A DNA stretch of 64,000 bases. Source: Sabellastarte sp. h YS-2021. Its lineage: Eukaryota; Annelida; Polychaeta; Sabellida; Sabellidae. Under the pieces are notes generated by a model. The model was given only the letters and a program-made list of their open reading frames with translations, did no database searches and was not told the origin of the DNA. A program made the position numbers and the translations under genes. The DNA lies in contig OZ024931.1 in NCBI GenBank assembly GCA_964017235.1, positions 124,383,530 to 124,447,529 on the forward strand, written 5' to 3'. Below are positions 24,661-37,700 of this stretch, piece after piece. How positions within the stretch are numbered: position 1 is the stretch's first letter; the number at the start of each line of letters is the position of its first letter.

Positions 24661-25254
24661 TTTTTCCACTTCAATGCTAATCCTAAATTTAATGTGTGGT
24701 TCTTATGTATTTTAAATTCCATTATCAACAACTTTATCATTTAAAACTTATCTTTCTCTTTAGTCCAAAATTTAATAAACTTAACCTTAGTGTTAAAACA
24801 TAGGTGATTATATTTTAGAAAAATGTAGTTCAACTTATGTATATGAAATTAAGATCACCTTTACTCAAAGAATAATTGAATTTTAAAAATCTATTTAAGA
24901 TGCCCTTAGTCAGATGTGTAAATATGTACCTAGTAATAGTGTTGTGGTTTGCATCAAATAACGTTAAATTCCAAACTTACTTCTTTCCTCCAAATCTCAT
25001 TGGGTGCCTGGCAGAAAATGTGTAGTATTAATGTTTCTAATAAGATTCTATTCAATTTATTCAGCTTAAACATTGTCTTCAGCATATTGTATAAGTGTTG
25101 CCGGATCACATATCTGTAGTGACAGTGATTAATAATATGGGTATTGGTCATGGAAAAAAACAATACAACTAAAATAACTAGAATTTCAAACTATAGCTAG
25201 ATATGTCTGATATTTGATAAGGTTAGTAAATGTGACTGAAATGTTGTATTAAGT
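24640..25254 (+). mobile_element. LINE remnant copy 1, left part
   Basis: Similar over long stretches to 28590-28967 and 29860-30020 (for example gtattttaaattccat, aaaacataggtgatt and catggaaaaaaacaatacaa). The last part reads as a DHxxVV..INN block like the end of an APE endonuclease. It is broken at 25257 by a Harbinger element and resumes at 27992. Confidence 0.65.
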
Positions 25255-25587
25255 TAAGCGGCCAGTTACACTTCCAAGGATACCCTACAGATCGTTGGTT
25301 TTGGGGAGGGGGAATGTTTGGCAAATGAGTGATTTACGGACACACCAAAGATAATTCTATGGATGATAAGAATGCCACAAGGACGTTTGGACCACAGCAC
25401 AGTGGAAACACTCCAGGACACGCCAGGACAACATAAGGATGCACCAGGACATCTCAAGGACACCCCAGATGGGTATACAGACCGTGCAGACACTCACTGA
25501 TGGGGTTTATGGATCGTATTTTTCCTCACGGCTGTCAGCTTATAGATAAGGGAATTTTGTTAACATAACATTGCAGGTGCCTCAATG

Positions 25588-25603
25588 GAGGGGGGGGGGG
25601 GGG
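25588..25603 (+). repeat. Poly-G run
   Basis: A run of about 14-16 G inside the Harbinger element; its length may be unreliable in assembly. Confidence 0.9.
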
Positions 25604-25789
25604 TAGTGACCACTGGATATCTGGATACCAATGGCTATAAAAGTGGGTAAGGTCCAGCTCACTAGCCAGATACAATGTTGATGCCAGTATGGACAGACAC
25701 GACTTGCACAACTTCAACTCTTACTGTTAGAAATGGAGAAGCAGTTACTCATCATTTCAGCTATGATAGAGAGGGTGAGAAGCAGATGG

Positions 25790-26195
25790 GGTCTGCTAGG
25801 GGGTCTTTCAGTTATTAGACAGAGAAGACACATAAGACATTGATTCAGGGCTTGGCTAACCCGGGCAGAGCTTGAAGAAGAGGGTCACTACAGCACACTG
25901 ATGCCAGGGCTCCAGTTAGATGATCGTATGGCATACCAAAACTTCCTCCAGATGCCACCTGAGCTCTATCAAGAGCTGGAGCAGAGAATCGCTGCTGAGT
26001 TTCAAAGGGACCTTGATGAGAGATCCCATGAGTCCAGGAGTCAAGCTGGCAGTAACCCTCAGACATCTCGCCACTGGTGACAGCTACAACACCCTGCAGT
26101 ATGCCTTCAGGGTGGCCAGTTCGTCCATCGAGAAGTTTGTGCCTGAAGTCTGTGACGCTATCACCAGGGCCTATAGAGATCAGGTGATGCAGTGC
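25790..26195 (+). pseudogene. Harbinger transposase, N-terminal half only
   Basis: The frame at 25840-26020 reads LTRAELEEEGHYSTLMPGL and YQNFLQMPPELYQELEQRI. After a one-base frame change near 26022 it continues MSPGVKLAVTLRHLATGDSY, YAFRVASSSIEKFVPEVCDA and RDQVMQCP. This matches the helical N-terminal region of PIF/Harbinger transposases. The catalytic core that should follow (DGKH, GDDAF, VENAFG blocks) is absent: similarity stops near 26195 where the minus-strand partner gene begins. The element therefore cannot encode its own nuclease. Confidence 0.85.
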
Positions 26196-26239
26196 CCCTG
26201 TTGCATCTTGATGGCACCGAAGCTGACATCCTATGACGT

Positions 26240-27218
26240 GTTTTGAATGTTGCTGAAGTACTGACTGTCAACTGAGGGTGGATTCGTTGGTGGTGAGAGG
26301 GTGAATCCTGTTGGTGTGCTGGTGAGTGGTGGGCTGCCTTGGCGTCTAATGTCTGGTGTTGTAACGGGTGGCAACATGACACACAGCTGTGATGAAGTGG
26401 TGCTCTGTGACATTTGCTGCTGTGATGCTTGCTGACTGTGTTGTTGTGTGGGCTGCAGCTGTAAACTTTGGACAGTTTGTTGATGATGATGTATCCTGGA
26501 ACGGTTCTATGTGCATGGTCTCCCATCTGGATGATCAGCCCACTGCTGCACTGGCTTGAGAAGCAGATGACTTGGGAGCCCTGAATACACTTTTTGCTTT
26601 AAGATGGCGCACAATGTGGTCCTGAGGAAGTCAAAATTGTCTCTGGTCCATTTCTGCCTCTCTGTCAGCTGTGGTTCCCTCTGTGGCTCTGGAACCCCTG
26701 GGGTTCCCCTATGGCTCTGGAACCATCTTTGGCAGGCATTCATCTTCATCCAAATTGTTCTCCTCACAAAACTTATCCCACACAATCTCCCTCTTGGACC
26801 TATCCTTGCAGCCCAGTAAACTTGCTGTAGAATTTAGTTGTCACTCAAAATGTCCACTAATTTCTGCTCCCCCTCAACACCGAACAGAACAGTGGTTTTC
26901 TTGCTCCTTTTGTCAGCCTTGCCCTTGCCTTTGGCCTTGCCCTTCTCTGTCCCCCTAGCAGCTTCTGTATCCTGTGTATCCTCATCACTTGAATCCGAAT
27001 CCTGCTGTATCTCCAGCCCAATTTCACCCTGTTCTGTATCCAACATCTCCAGAGGATCCTCCACTGCCACCACCAGCTCCTCCATCCAGCTGCCTACTGG
27101 CTCTGCTGAGTCTCAACTTATCCACCTTTGGACTCCTGGTCCATGCCTGGCTGGACATCCTCTCTCCCCCATGACTGCCTCTCCTCTTGGACCTTTTCTT
27201 TGGTGGCATTTTACACAA
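26240..27218 (-). pseudogene. MADF/Myb-like DNA-binding protein of a Harbinger element
   Basis: It starts MPPKKRSKRRGSHGGERM, with basic and Gly-rich N-terminal stretches. After a frame change it gives EDPLEMLDTEQGEIGLEIQ, an acidic Ser/Asp-rich segment, a Lys-rich GKAKGKGKADKRSKK and then FGVEGEQKLVDILSDN. That last block is the start of a MADF-type domain (KLxxxLxxNP.LY). The domain continues past a stop as ARIDPREIVWDKFCEENN-like residues, then RWFQSHRG and LTERQKWTRDNFDFLR. PIF/Harbinger elements usually carry such a second, Myb/SANT- or MADF-like protein that helps the transposase bind DNA. Internal stop and frameshifts. The C-terminal His/Thr/Ser-rich tail extends toward the transposase relic. 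Confidence 0.75.
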
Positions 27219-27991
27219 ATATTCACCAAATTCCCATTTTGAAAAAAAAAATCCTCAAAAGTTTTGACTAAATATGCCAACAAGATATATCTCAAACATA
27301 TACAGTATAAGCTGTAAAGTTCCAAAAATTCATGGATCCTCATCGAGATGCCAAAATTGTATGAGCAAAGGTTAAGCAAAGTGCCCTTATATAGGCTTTC
27401 GTCCATGAGAAAGCATCTTTCTGTAACTTCTTGAGTGTTATGAGAAACAACAGTTCTATCCGTAAACCCGTCCTTATTGTCCTTGAGGTGTGTTTATCAT
27501 CCATAAACCTCGCCCATATTGTCCATGGACAGGTCCATGAATATCGATGCATATCCGCAGACAAATTTCATATCTGTGACCTTCTTCCAGGACCATTCTT
27601 ATTGGTCCTTACAGCCTCCGGAGATATCCGTAGTAATTTTCCCAGCCTTTATTGGCGCAGATGAGTCAAGGATATATCACAGATGCCACGAGGACATCCC
27701 CCGATTGCTTTAAGGATGCTAGGGACGAGTTACGGACGAGATATGGATAAATTATGGATATCAATTACAGATAAGATCCGCAAACTATTTATGGAAAAAT
27801 CAAGCAGTTTAATTTTTCTGTAGCATGCTTGCAGACCAATTGCATCAGTGGCGGATGCCACAAGGACAATAAGGACGTTATGGATAAGTTCACAGATGCA
27901 AAATATGATCTGTAAATCACTCAAACTTTTCCATATTAGGTAAAATGCCGCGATCCGGCGGACCATCCTTGGATGTGTAACTGGGGTCTAA

Positions 27992-28470
27992 GACTAATGT
28001 TAATCAAGCATATAATATTTTTTTTGTAAATTGGTTCAAAGATTCTTTGAAAGTTATAAAAGATGTAATCTTGTAAAAATATGCAATAAATAGACGAAAA
28101 AAGAATAAAGAAAGAATAAACAATGGATAACAAAATTTTTATATTTTTTTATATAAAGTGTGTAAAAGCGTTATACTGGTAATTCATAAAACCACTAGAT
28201 GTTGGTAAATAGAATAGGTGCAAAAATATCAAAGTACATTAAACAGCCTTCTTAAATTATGGTAAAATCCTGTTGTAATGTTACATTAGAGAAAAAAACA
28301 AACAAATGTAACAATAAAGAAACTTCGGTAGTATAATCAAAAGTCTAATACTAGATCGATACAGTAGACTCTAATCATCCTGATAGTTTTGAATGTATAT
28401 CATGTAACATCAAATTTAGGTATGGGTGTCACAGTGTCATTGTTTGTCATAAAATACACATAAATAGTGA
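27992..28470 (+). mobile_element. LINE remnant copy 1, right part
   Basis: Continues copy 1 after the Harbinger insertion. It shares ccactagatgttggta, the aatcatcctgatagttttga block and neighbouring sequence with 30100-30400. Non-coding now. Confidence 0.7.
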
Positions 28471-28589
28471 AATCTTGATAGATAAGTCTTTTTTTTTTGT
28501 TGATGAAATGACAGAAAAAGGTGCTTCACTACTTCATCCCAATCACCTGCAAATTATATATTTCAAATCATCAAGGTGCATAGCACCTA

Positions 28590-30403
28590 CCTCTGCTCCA
28601 TTTCTCCACTTCAGTTCTAAGCCTATAATATATAGTTCCTATGTATTTTAAATTCCATCATCAACAACTTCACCATTTAAAGCTTATCATTCTCTTTAGT
28701 CCCAAATCAAATCAACTTAACCTTAACGTTAAAACATAGGTGATTTTGTTTCAGAAAAAAATTAGTCGAACTTAATTATAAGAAATTAAGATCACAATTT
28801 ATTTGCTGAAAATAATGTTACTAACGTTCTAACTTGATGTCGTACATTATGTTAGAGCCACCTTATTGATAACTCAAAGAGTAAAGAAATTAAAAAAAAA
28901 CTATTTAAGATGGCCCTTAATTTGATGTGTTTCCATATCTAGATATAGTGTTGCGGTATGCATAAAAAGAGAGGTTTAGTGTTATGTTTTGGTTATGAAA
29001 ACGTAAACGCAAACTTATTTACATCAGCAGTAGAAGGTATCAGGTGACTTTTAGCATTTTTGGAGTTTATTAGGTTACGTTATATACGTAAAGGGTGCCT
29101 CCCTTACGTTCTCTCACCCCTATCTATTTTATTTAAAAACTACACACTACAAATAAATATAACACAACCCCATAGGCAGATAAATATGTACACCATGTTT
29201 TGGTCTGGTTTCAGTTCACTATATTTTCCCATATGAATACCAGCTAGAGGTATGATTGCAAATGATGCTTCTTTTGTATCACATCAAAGAAACTACGTTG
29301 ACCTGCACTCGTTCATATGGACGTATTGCTAAACCCTTATTTGACAAACGTATCCTCTTCAAACTTAACGTATCTCTTACGGAAATTATTTTACGGTAGG
29401 TAGCTGTCAAACGCATCACTAAACCTCTCTATTGTGAAATGCCAAACATGCCTCATTCCTTCAGATCTCATGGGGGAGAGTGGTAGAAAAATTGTGAGTA
29501 AATGTTAATAATAAGATTTTATTTGATTTATTCAGATTTAACGTTACTGTCAGCACATTTTGTAAGTTATATCAGGAAGAGTGGTTTCAAGGTCAGGGAT
29601 CCCACTGATCACTTGATCTCCAACTTTAAACTGCATTAAAAACAAGTAAGACTGCTTTAATTTGTGTTGATTTCAATGGAGATTTATTGAAGTATAAAAA
29701 TTCTATTAATACAAAGGGTTTCCAGAACTGCTTATGCAGTCTTGGCCTTACCCTCTGATTAAGGATCCCTGCAGAATAACATATATATGCCTGCTACTTT
29801 GGTTGATAATGGTAAATTTCTAATCAATTCAAAAGTGATATTTTGAAATGTGATATTAGTGATCACTTATCCGTAGTGGCAGTAATAAATAACGTGGGTA
29901 CTAGTCATGGAAAAAAACAATACAATTAAAATAGCTAGAATTTTTAAAAATAACAAGATAAGTAAGATGTTTGATAAGGTGAGTAAATATGACTGGAATG
30001 TTCTATTGAATAAGACTGATCTTAATGAAGCATAAAATCATTTTTGTTTTTAATTTATAATTATTTATTTCTGTGATTTACTTGATATCATGTCTAATTT
30101 CATCAACAATTTTTGTCAGTAAATTACTTCTCTGCAAGTTAGAATATATGTTATCTTGTAAATATGCAAGAAACAGGCATAAATAAATAAAGCATGTTAA
30201 AAGCGTTATATTGGTAATTCACCACTAGATGTTGGTATATTGAATAGGTGCCAAAATACCAAATTACGTTTACTAATTACAGTGAAAAGCCTGTCACGAT
30301 GTATTGATTCATCAGAGAAAAAATATAATAATAAAGAACCGCGCGGGGGTATAATTAAAAGTCTGATAGATCGATACAGCAATCATCCTGATAGTTTTGA
30401 ATG
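28590..30403 (+). mobile_element. LINE remnant copy 2 (endonuclease region)
   Basis: Second copy of the sequence at 24.64-28.47 kb. 29650-29880 reads VDFNGDLLKYKNSINTKGF, CSLGLTL, then a degraded PxRIT..ATLxDN block and DISDHLSVVAVINN. This is the C-terminal half of an APE endonuclease of a CR1/Jockey-like LINE. 30290-30400 reads SSEKKYNN and IIKSLIDRYSNHP-type residues of the linker to the reverse transcriptase. It is interrupted by a 463-bp MITE (28968-29430) and a 720-bp MITE (30407-31126), then resumes. Confidence 0.72.
28968..29430. mobile_element. MITE with agagaggtttagtg terminal inverted repeats
   Basis: The ends agagaggtttagtg (28968-28981) and cactaaacctctct (29417-29430) are exact inverted repeats. 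The paralogous LINE copy at about 24970 lacks the insert, which confirms it as an insertion. No coding capacity. The superfamily is not assigned because I cannot fix the duplication length. Confidence 0.78.
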
Positions 30404-30406
30404 TAA

Positions 30407-31126
30407 TGCCCTTGTTCCACCAAAGGATTAAGCCCCGATCCTGTCGGCGACCCTTAATCGTGGGTAGTCTTGGAAAAAATGGAAAAAAAATTGACCAATG
30501 GGGTGGAAGACAGAATCGGTATGAAGGTCTGGGATTAACTACAGATCGGCCTCAGGACGCCCCAGGAGGCCCCAGACAGTCCCTAACTGGTCTGGGACTA
30601 AGAACAGACTAAGCCATTTTTCTGGTTGGTTTGAACCACGATCCTGTCGTAGACAAACCGACTGGGTCCCAGGACGCCTCAGGCCTCCTGGGACTAAGCC
30701 CCGACTAACCCAGGATTAAGTCCCGACCCCACAAGGTGTCCTGAGGCGTCCCCAGGCGTCCCCAGACCGAGATAGCCGATTTTTGCTTTGCAATGGGACT
30801 AAGGGTCGCAGGAAGCCTGGGACTAAGGTATAGAGGGTCTGGGACTAAGGGTCGGCGACTAAGGGTCGCAGGCGGCCTGGGACAACATAGGACTGTGTAA
30901 ATTTGATCTGAGGAGGCCTGAGGAAGCCTGGGACTGGACATTTTGTTTATGGCGGGAAAAAATAATCGGTTGGGGTCGGGAGAAATATCAAACATGTTTG
31001 ATTTCTCACACGGCCTCAACCGACCACAACCGACCCTTACAGGAAGCCTGGGACTAAGCATATTTTTGAAACCGACCCTCAAAAACCCTTAATCGGGAGC
31101 CTTAGTCGTGTGGTGGAACACCCACA
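30407..31126. mobile_element. Harbinger-related MITE, 720 bp, GC-rich, with TAA duplication
   Basis: The ends share TTGTTCCACC / TGTTCCACC as inverted repeats, with TAA on both sides (30404-30406, 31127-31129). The interior is full of inverted ctgggactaag / cttaatcg-type motifs and is much richer in GC than its surroundings. It carries atatcaaacatgtttgat near 30986, the same palindrome as the Harbinger at 9.3 kb, whose end also reads gtgttccac. This suggests a non-autonomous derivative of that family. Confidence 0.78.
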
Positions 31127-31205
31127 TAACCAACAGGATGTTGTAAACAAATTAAATGAGTTCTTTATAAATGATTGGCCTAGTTTGGACAAATAACATC
31201 AAAGT
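31127..31205 (+). mobile_element. LINE remnant copy 2, continuation
   Basis: After the MITE, the frame reads NQQDVVNKLNEFFINDWPSL, the pre-reverse-transcriptase motif of CR1/Jockey LINEs (xxIANxFNEFFVNIG). Similarity then fades. Confidence 0.65.
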
Positions 31206-31754
31206 AACAAATAACAATATAAATGTGTGCACCTATGTTAAACCTTCTGTAAATATGTATTCTGGTGTGTCTGGTGTCTGGATCCGGTAAATAAATCAGC
31301 AGGATTAGACTTGACCCCAAGATTTGAACCCAAGATAATCACTACCCCCATCTCCCAGACAGTCTTATAGATTGACCGGAGTGAAGAAGGTGAGTCATAA
31401 AGAGGCTGATATAAGACATCGTATATAAACTTGTAAGCTTTGATAAGTCAACCACTCAAAATAATTGTGGAGATGCTTTCAGTCTATACGTTTCAAAACA
31501 TGGCAAACAATACACAGTTACAAGGGGAGGGTGTGTGTGTGTGTGTGATAAGAGTTTAACATGTAAGACATCCTGAAGTACATAATATTAGTCACTATTA
31601 CTTACAAGTTACAACTTTGGTAAATTGAGCACTCAAAAACACTGGTGGGATGATCATATAAATATATTGCGACCTTATAGTATTACACTTAGTGGGTACT
31701 TGTAAAGTTACTGGTGAATATTTCATTGCAGGCAGGTTGTTTTCCAAATTTTAG
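31206..31754. other. Upstream region of the MINPP1-like gene
   Basis: No coding sequence recognised. A (TG)n microsatellite lies at about 31530-31548. An acceptor-like ttttccaaattttag precedes the first coding exon, so a 5' noncoding exon may lie here or further upstream. Confidence 0.4.
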
Positions 31755-31768
31755 GTTTTGGGGAAGTC

Positions 31769-34700
31769 ATGTCTCAGAGTATATTAGATATACATGTACT
31801 GTGTTGTACAGTGAGCATATATCTGTCTGTAGTTATTGCTGTAACAAATGGATACTGTTATAATACAGATCCAAATCCATACAGATTTTATACCACAGAA
31901 ACCAGATATGATGTGGTACTGGAAACCAAAACAAGTACACACCTCAATACTTCACGGATTGAAGGTAGAATTTAATAATGCTTTAGTATTATGCTGTGTT
32001 ATGTTTGCTGTATGTATTGAAATTGTTTCCAGTACTAGCTCTTGTTGATTTAATTTATTTTGATATGTAATATGGGTTGAGGAAGTTGTGTATAGTTGCT
32101 GTTTAGAATTCATATTCCATAAAACGCTTTTAAAATGTTACTTAAAGATCTTTTGTAATGGAAGTATCTAACACTATTTGTTTTAAGAAATGTATATTTA
32201 ACTATGTACAAGAGCTAAAATTATATATTCTCTGTTAAGTTATTCCATATCATACAGTGTTATCTAGCTGATGTTATATAACCACTGGTGTTTGCATGAA
32301 AATATAGTGTGTTTTACCCTCTGGTAATTTAACAGTGCTTCACAATCATGATATATTAATAGTGACAACATTCATGTATTTTATTAAGATACCTAGATAT
32401 ACTAGGTTGAGATGTTGTGTTATCAGTATGAAGCTTTGCAAATACTGGCCTCCCACGTTTGTGGTGGATTATTTGAATTCATGGAACATACGCCGAACCC
32501 CAAATGTACCCAGATGTACAATTATCATCCTGATATTGATCTGCCTTTTTCAAAGGTTGTGAACCCTCTGTGTTCTACCTGTTGGCACGACATGGATCAA
32601 GATATCCCAATTCTGACACCATCCGAAGTATGGAGGAAACATTGCCACAATATCAAGACATCATTGCATCAGCAGGTTAGAAATTCAATATAAATGCATG
32701 TAATTTACTCTGATTTAAATTTATAGTTTAAGTGGGCTTTCAATGCTGTGTTGTAATGGTATCTTTTTTCCAATTTTTAGATAAAATGAACTTATTTCTG
32801 CTTTTGCATTAGACATCCAATGTGTTGATACCCACCTGTATTAAATTTCTAAAATATATTTTTTTAAAATTAAGCAACATTTATTCCCCAAAAGACTGTC
32901 ATTTTAATAAGAATACTCCACGATTTAACTACACACCTAAGTAGTAATTTGGTAAATTGGTAAGTTGTTGAGGTTAAACTGATGCGTGAAAGTGTTTCAC
33001 CATTATGTGATAAAATAGACATGCAGTTACAATTTTGATATGAGAAGACTTTTCCTTATATATGTAAAGACTGAGTGTAAACTCTGTGTGACTTGTGTCA
33101 TATTTGTTTTGCTAGATTCAATGCCCTGTACTGAAGATGCTGATGCTATAGCACAATGGCAGATGAGGATAGAGGAAGGTGATGGTTTGATGTTGGCAGA
33201 AACAGGATGGCAAGAAATGAGAGACATGGGTTGGTAGGATGAATTGCTTCAACCAAGAATGCACCAAACTGTTTGCATATAATAATAATAACAATAATAG
33301 AAGCATTTGTATAGCGAATAATTGATGAGGATTCTCTTATGTGCTGGAATCAAAACAGGATAGTCCTAAAACCGACCAAAGTCGTAACTCAGTAAGCGTC
33401 TGATAGGAGAGGATGACTATAGTGGTTTGTATGCTAGTCTAAACAGGCAAGTCTTGAGTTGGCTTCTAAAGCTTGCAATGCTCAGTTGGGATCTGACATT
33501 TAAGTTTGAACCTGTTCCATTCCACTGGTGTGGCCAAGGCAAAACCATGCCTACCTATGGCCTTTCTTGGATGGACTGAGGAAACTGAATGATTTATTTC
33601 CAAGAGTGATATGATAATCTCATACTCATGTCATCTTCAAGCTTATGAAAATGGAAAAAAAACTATTTCAAATCAGACAAAGAATAAGGAACTTGTGTTC
33701 ATTAAACACTATGTTGTTTGTGTTAATGGTACCTCTTAATACAATAAAAGTTTGTGATTTCTTCAAAATAAAGTTTCGTATTGGCTTGTGTCATTTTTCG
33801 GTGTGTATAGGCAAGTTGTCTCATGTCAGTTCAAAATTAGAGTGTTATGTCAGTTCAGTAGCCAGGGTCATATGGGGACAGGCCCTTGGCATTAAGGATC
33901 CACAGCAGAAACATAACTTCATAGTTGAATCCATTTAAAAGCTGTGTGATATTACTATATAAACTGAATTAGTACTCTATCTATTGAAATGCTGTGTGGT
34001 ATTACTCTACAAACTGATTTCCTACATAATCTATTTAAAAGCTGTGTGATATGACCATATAAAACTGAATTGCTACTTATTCTATTTAAAACTGTGCGAT
34101 ATTACTGTATAAAATACTACTGAATCTATTTTAAAATGCTCTGAGCTATTACCATATAAATTTTAACTGCATTGTTGTAATGCGATCATCCATTTTTAAT
34201 TTAATCTTAGTTCAAACATGTTACATTTTTTTGTGTTTAGCACAAAGGTTTTCATTGAGCTTCCCAGAAGTCCTAGGCAAAGACTATGATAGTTCTTGGT
34301 TTGAGTTCAAACACACAGAGTCAGAGAGAACCAGGGACTCTGCTAGAGCTTTTGCTGAGGGATTGTTCGGCAGTTTTGGTGAGTTTTTCACTGCTTCAGG
34401 GGTCATACCTGTTCTACATATTTCTATCTTAAGCTCTGTGAATTCAGATATACTTTGACATAAAGACTAAAAATTTAAAAAAAAAACCCAAAAAACCCAA
34501 AACAAACAAGCTTGTTGCATAGATGTGTGTGTATAGATGTATCAATTTCTCATCAGAATTTCTGCAAACAGATTATTGTTAGAATTCTAATTAGAATTCT
34601 TGTAATCATTTTTCAATCAGCAAAACGATATATGTGACAAGCCTGAAATTGGGCAATTTTTAGTTCAATCAGTTCTTGTTACTTTACTATCTACCTGCTA

Positions 34701-37700
34701 AATGACTGTTACTGTGTCTAGACCACATTCTTTTGCAATATGGGTTTGTACAACTATCTTACACTATTTGCTGTTTCACTTTAACCCACAGCTTAAAACA
34801 AAGAAAAGTGTGCCAACCCACTTGCAGCCAATTTTAGCTCATTGTATGGCCAAATACAATCAGAGATATTTTATAACATCTCTGTTCATCTGGAGATGTG
34901 TGAAAGTAACATTAGGACCATAAGTATGGCATCCAGTTATGGGGGTTTCATGTGATGAATGAATAATGTTAAAAAGATAGTGTAATAAAATTAGCATTAG
35001 TATTCCTGTTATTCTTTAATGCTATGTTACCCATTGCAAAGGGATGATCTTGGGTTGAAAGGCTAGAATCAGGGAGGCTTTAGCATCCTCTAATCTACAA
35101 CTGGGTGTACACCACTGCCATGCATTGTTAATTGTTCTGTTATCTCATAGATGGTGTGGAGATAGAACAACTTCCAAAGGATGGCGACTGGCTGCTTTAC
35201 TTCTATGAAAACTGCGAGAAATACCTGGACACGGTAAAACTTATATGTTATCTACAATATGCAGCTCCCACTGTAGCTGGGCACAACTAGAACATGAAGT
35301 CGTTACTTATGCTCATTTTATGTGTTATTACTTTATGTGGCTCCCGCCAACCAACACTTGATTTGCAATTTTTAAGTGTGGATTTTATGTTCACATGCAG
35401 ACAAAATTAAAATTGATCAAATGAAAAAAAAAACTAGAAAAACATCTGGAGAGCACAGACCTCCAACCAGAAGCTCATTTCACACCCAATTTTTTGTTGT
35501 TGTTGTTGCTAGGATTATAGCCACTATTTCCTATATTTTTTCGCCAAGCAATCTGATGATTAATAATGGAGGTATATACATATATACTGAAAATTGGCCC
35601 TCACCATGATAAAACAAGGCTGAAAGGGGTTTCGGTCTACTAGTACCAGACGGAAGGCCATCAAAGAAGTGCACCAAAGCGGTCACCCATTCCAGTACTA
35701 ACATAGCCCACTGCCACTTAACTTCGGTGAACAGACAGATACTCATCCGACTGCCCCCACAATTCATGAAAGTCCGAAGACAAATAAAGTGATTCCTAGA
35801 AGTGCCAGCCTGGTTTCATGTGCCATGTCAACTTTATTAATTTTTTTTGCAAACATGTCAACCTTGGTGGAGCAAAAGACTCTCTAAAAGAATGAATCAG
35901 TTTTTTTAGAATGTGAATATATTATCAGTTTTGATCATTTTTACTATTTAGTTAAATAAAAAGAGGCAATCCCTCCCCACTTTCTTTCCTTTTTGTTCAC
36001 AAATAGAATGATAATCAACAGGTGCAGACCAAGAATAGATTGACAACCCAATAACTATCATCTTGAAGCAAGCCTTACCCCTATCATGAAATTGAATGGA
36101 CATTGTAAGGATTTAAATACCTGTTAATAAAGCATATGTAATTGAGATTTTTATATAAAAAATGTTTCATAACTGGAAATGGACAAATGTTGCTGAGCCG
36201 GATGTCAATTGGTTTTCTATAGTCTATATTGTGGCAAGTTAAGGTGGGGGCAAAACAACATTAAACTACATTTGTCAGTAGATTGTGTACATGTATAGGT
36301 TGCCTTAAAATTGACAGACTTAATCCGTGGGGCTAGGTTGAGATTTAACATCAAACCTTAGCATCATTTTGATCAAGTTTGGCAAAATGACTGATTATCA
36401 AGTTTGGCAGATAATCTTGGATTCAAATCATGACATGTAGAGAACCAGTTATAACTTGTTCCAGTACGACCTCAGCTGTTACCATGGTGACGTAGAATGA
36501 AAATGTCAGAATATTTGATCCCAGTCTGATCTTGTTATCAAATACGTATTTGAAAGGTTCAAATTATTTATAGGATTTCATCTAATTACTTGTGTAAACA
36601 GAGTTATATTTTTTCAATTCTGTAATTTTCACTGAATTAAATCCCTTCAAATATGTTTTATTTATATATTTTGAATCATAGCTTATGTGAATATTTTCTT
36701 CATTTATTAGTGAAAAGGGTTATATTTCAAGGTACTAGAGAAGATGAAGATGTATGAAAGTTTTAGAAATGGTCCAGAAATTGCTGAAGTTTTAGGGAGA
36801 ATCCATAACCGAACTGGCATACCACTAGATAGTGCAGGTAATTGTGTCATAAACAAAGCATCATAATCACAGATCATATTTTGTGTTTAGTTTGTTACTT
36901 AACACTGAGATAACTATATCATCAAAGAGGCACAAATTACTATTACAAATCGCTGAAATGTATTAATTAGTGCATGAGGCTTCAAATAGAAAACTTATAA
37001 CTATCACTAATATTATATATGGATAATAATAATCAATTTTGCCAATCATTTAACTATAAATTGTCAGTCAATACTTAGAACGATAACTATTACAACAGTC
37101 ATTTTTAACAATTTTAATGGTGAAGGAAAGCTTAAATAATATAATGATGATTTCAAATAAGACTGGATCTGTATGTCCCTTTAGTATTAGGCTTTCTATG
37201 GTTTTAAAAAGTGGTCCTTTACCTTTAAGTATAGTATCAACAAAAGAATCTTATATCCTGTCTCCTGCTCATACAGTATCCACCCTACAATTGTGATAAT
37301 ATCATCTTAATATTACGGAAGAGTATTGGGGTGAGCATTTCTTTTCTAGAATTGTAGACTTGTAGTGACATTTTGAAAGCACTGACAATATGATCTTGTC
37401 ACACATAATAACACTAAATGTGTCTTTGTTATTTTAGAACCCCTGTAAATATACGACCATCCATTTTTTTTTCAATTCAAAATTCCCTGCTAAACGATAG
37501 TATATTAAACAAAATGGTACATTGATTACAATTTTACACTCCATGCAACAATGATGCAGTCATAAAGATAATAGCATGATTTAAACTTTTAGAATCCCTA
37601 TAGATATGACCCCTTTATAAACATAAAATCTCTGTGTACATTTTATAAGCCCCTTTAAATGGTTCTTACCATAAATATAATATCATCTGAAATTGTATTG

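Larger units (their letters stand above)
25258..27988. mobile_element. Harbinger-type DNA transposon (copy 3), 2.73 kb, with TIRs and TAA duplication
   Basis: The ends are inverted repeats: ccagttacacttccaaggat at 25262-25281 and its reverse with one mismatch at 27965-27984. TAA flanks both sides (25255-25257, 27989-27991), the 3-bp duplication typical of PIF/Harbinger. It contains half of a transposase on the plus strand and a MADF-like gene on the minus strand, in convergent orientation. The flanking DNA is continuous with the related LINE copy at 29.9-30.4 kb, which supports these borders. Confidence 0.88.

Noticed and set aside
32412-32693. 93-codon open frame as the MINPP exon 2 reading frame
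   Set aside because: The phase from exon 1 selects another frame, which carries LLARHGSRYP.
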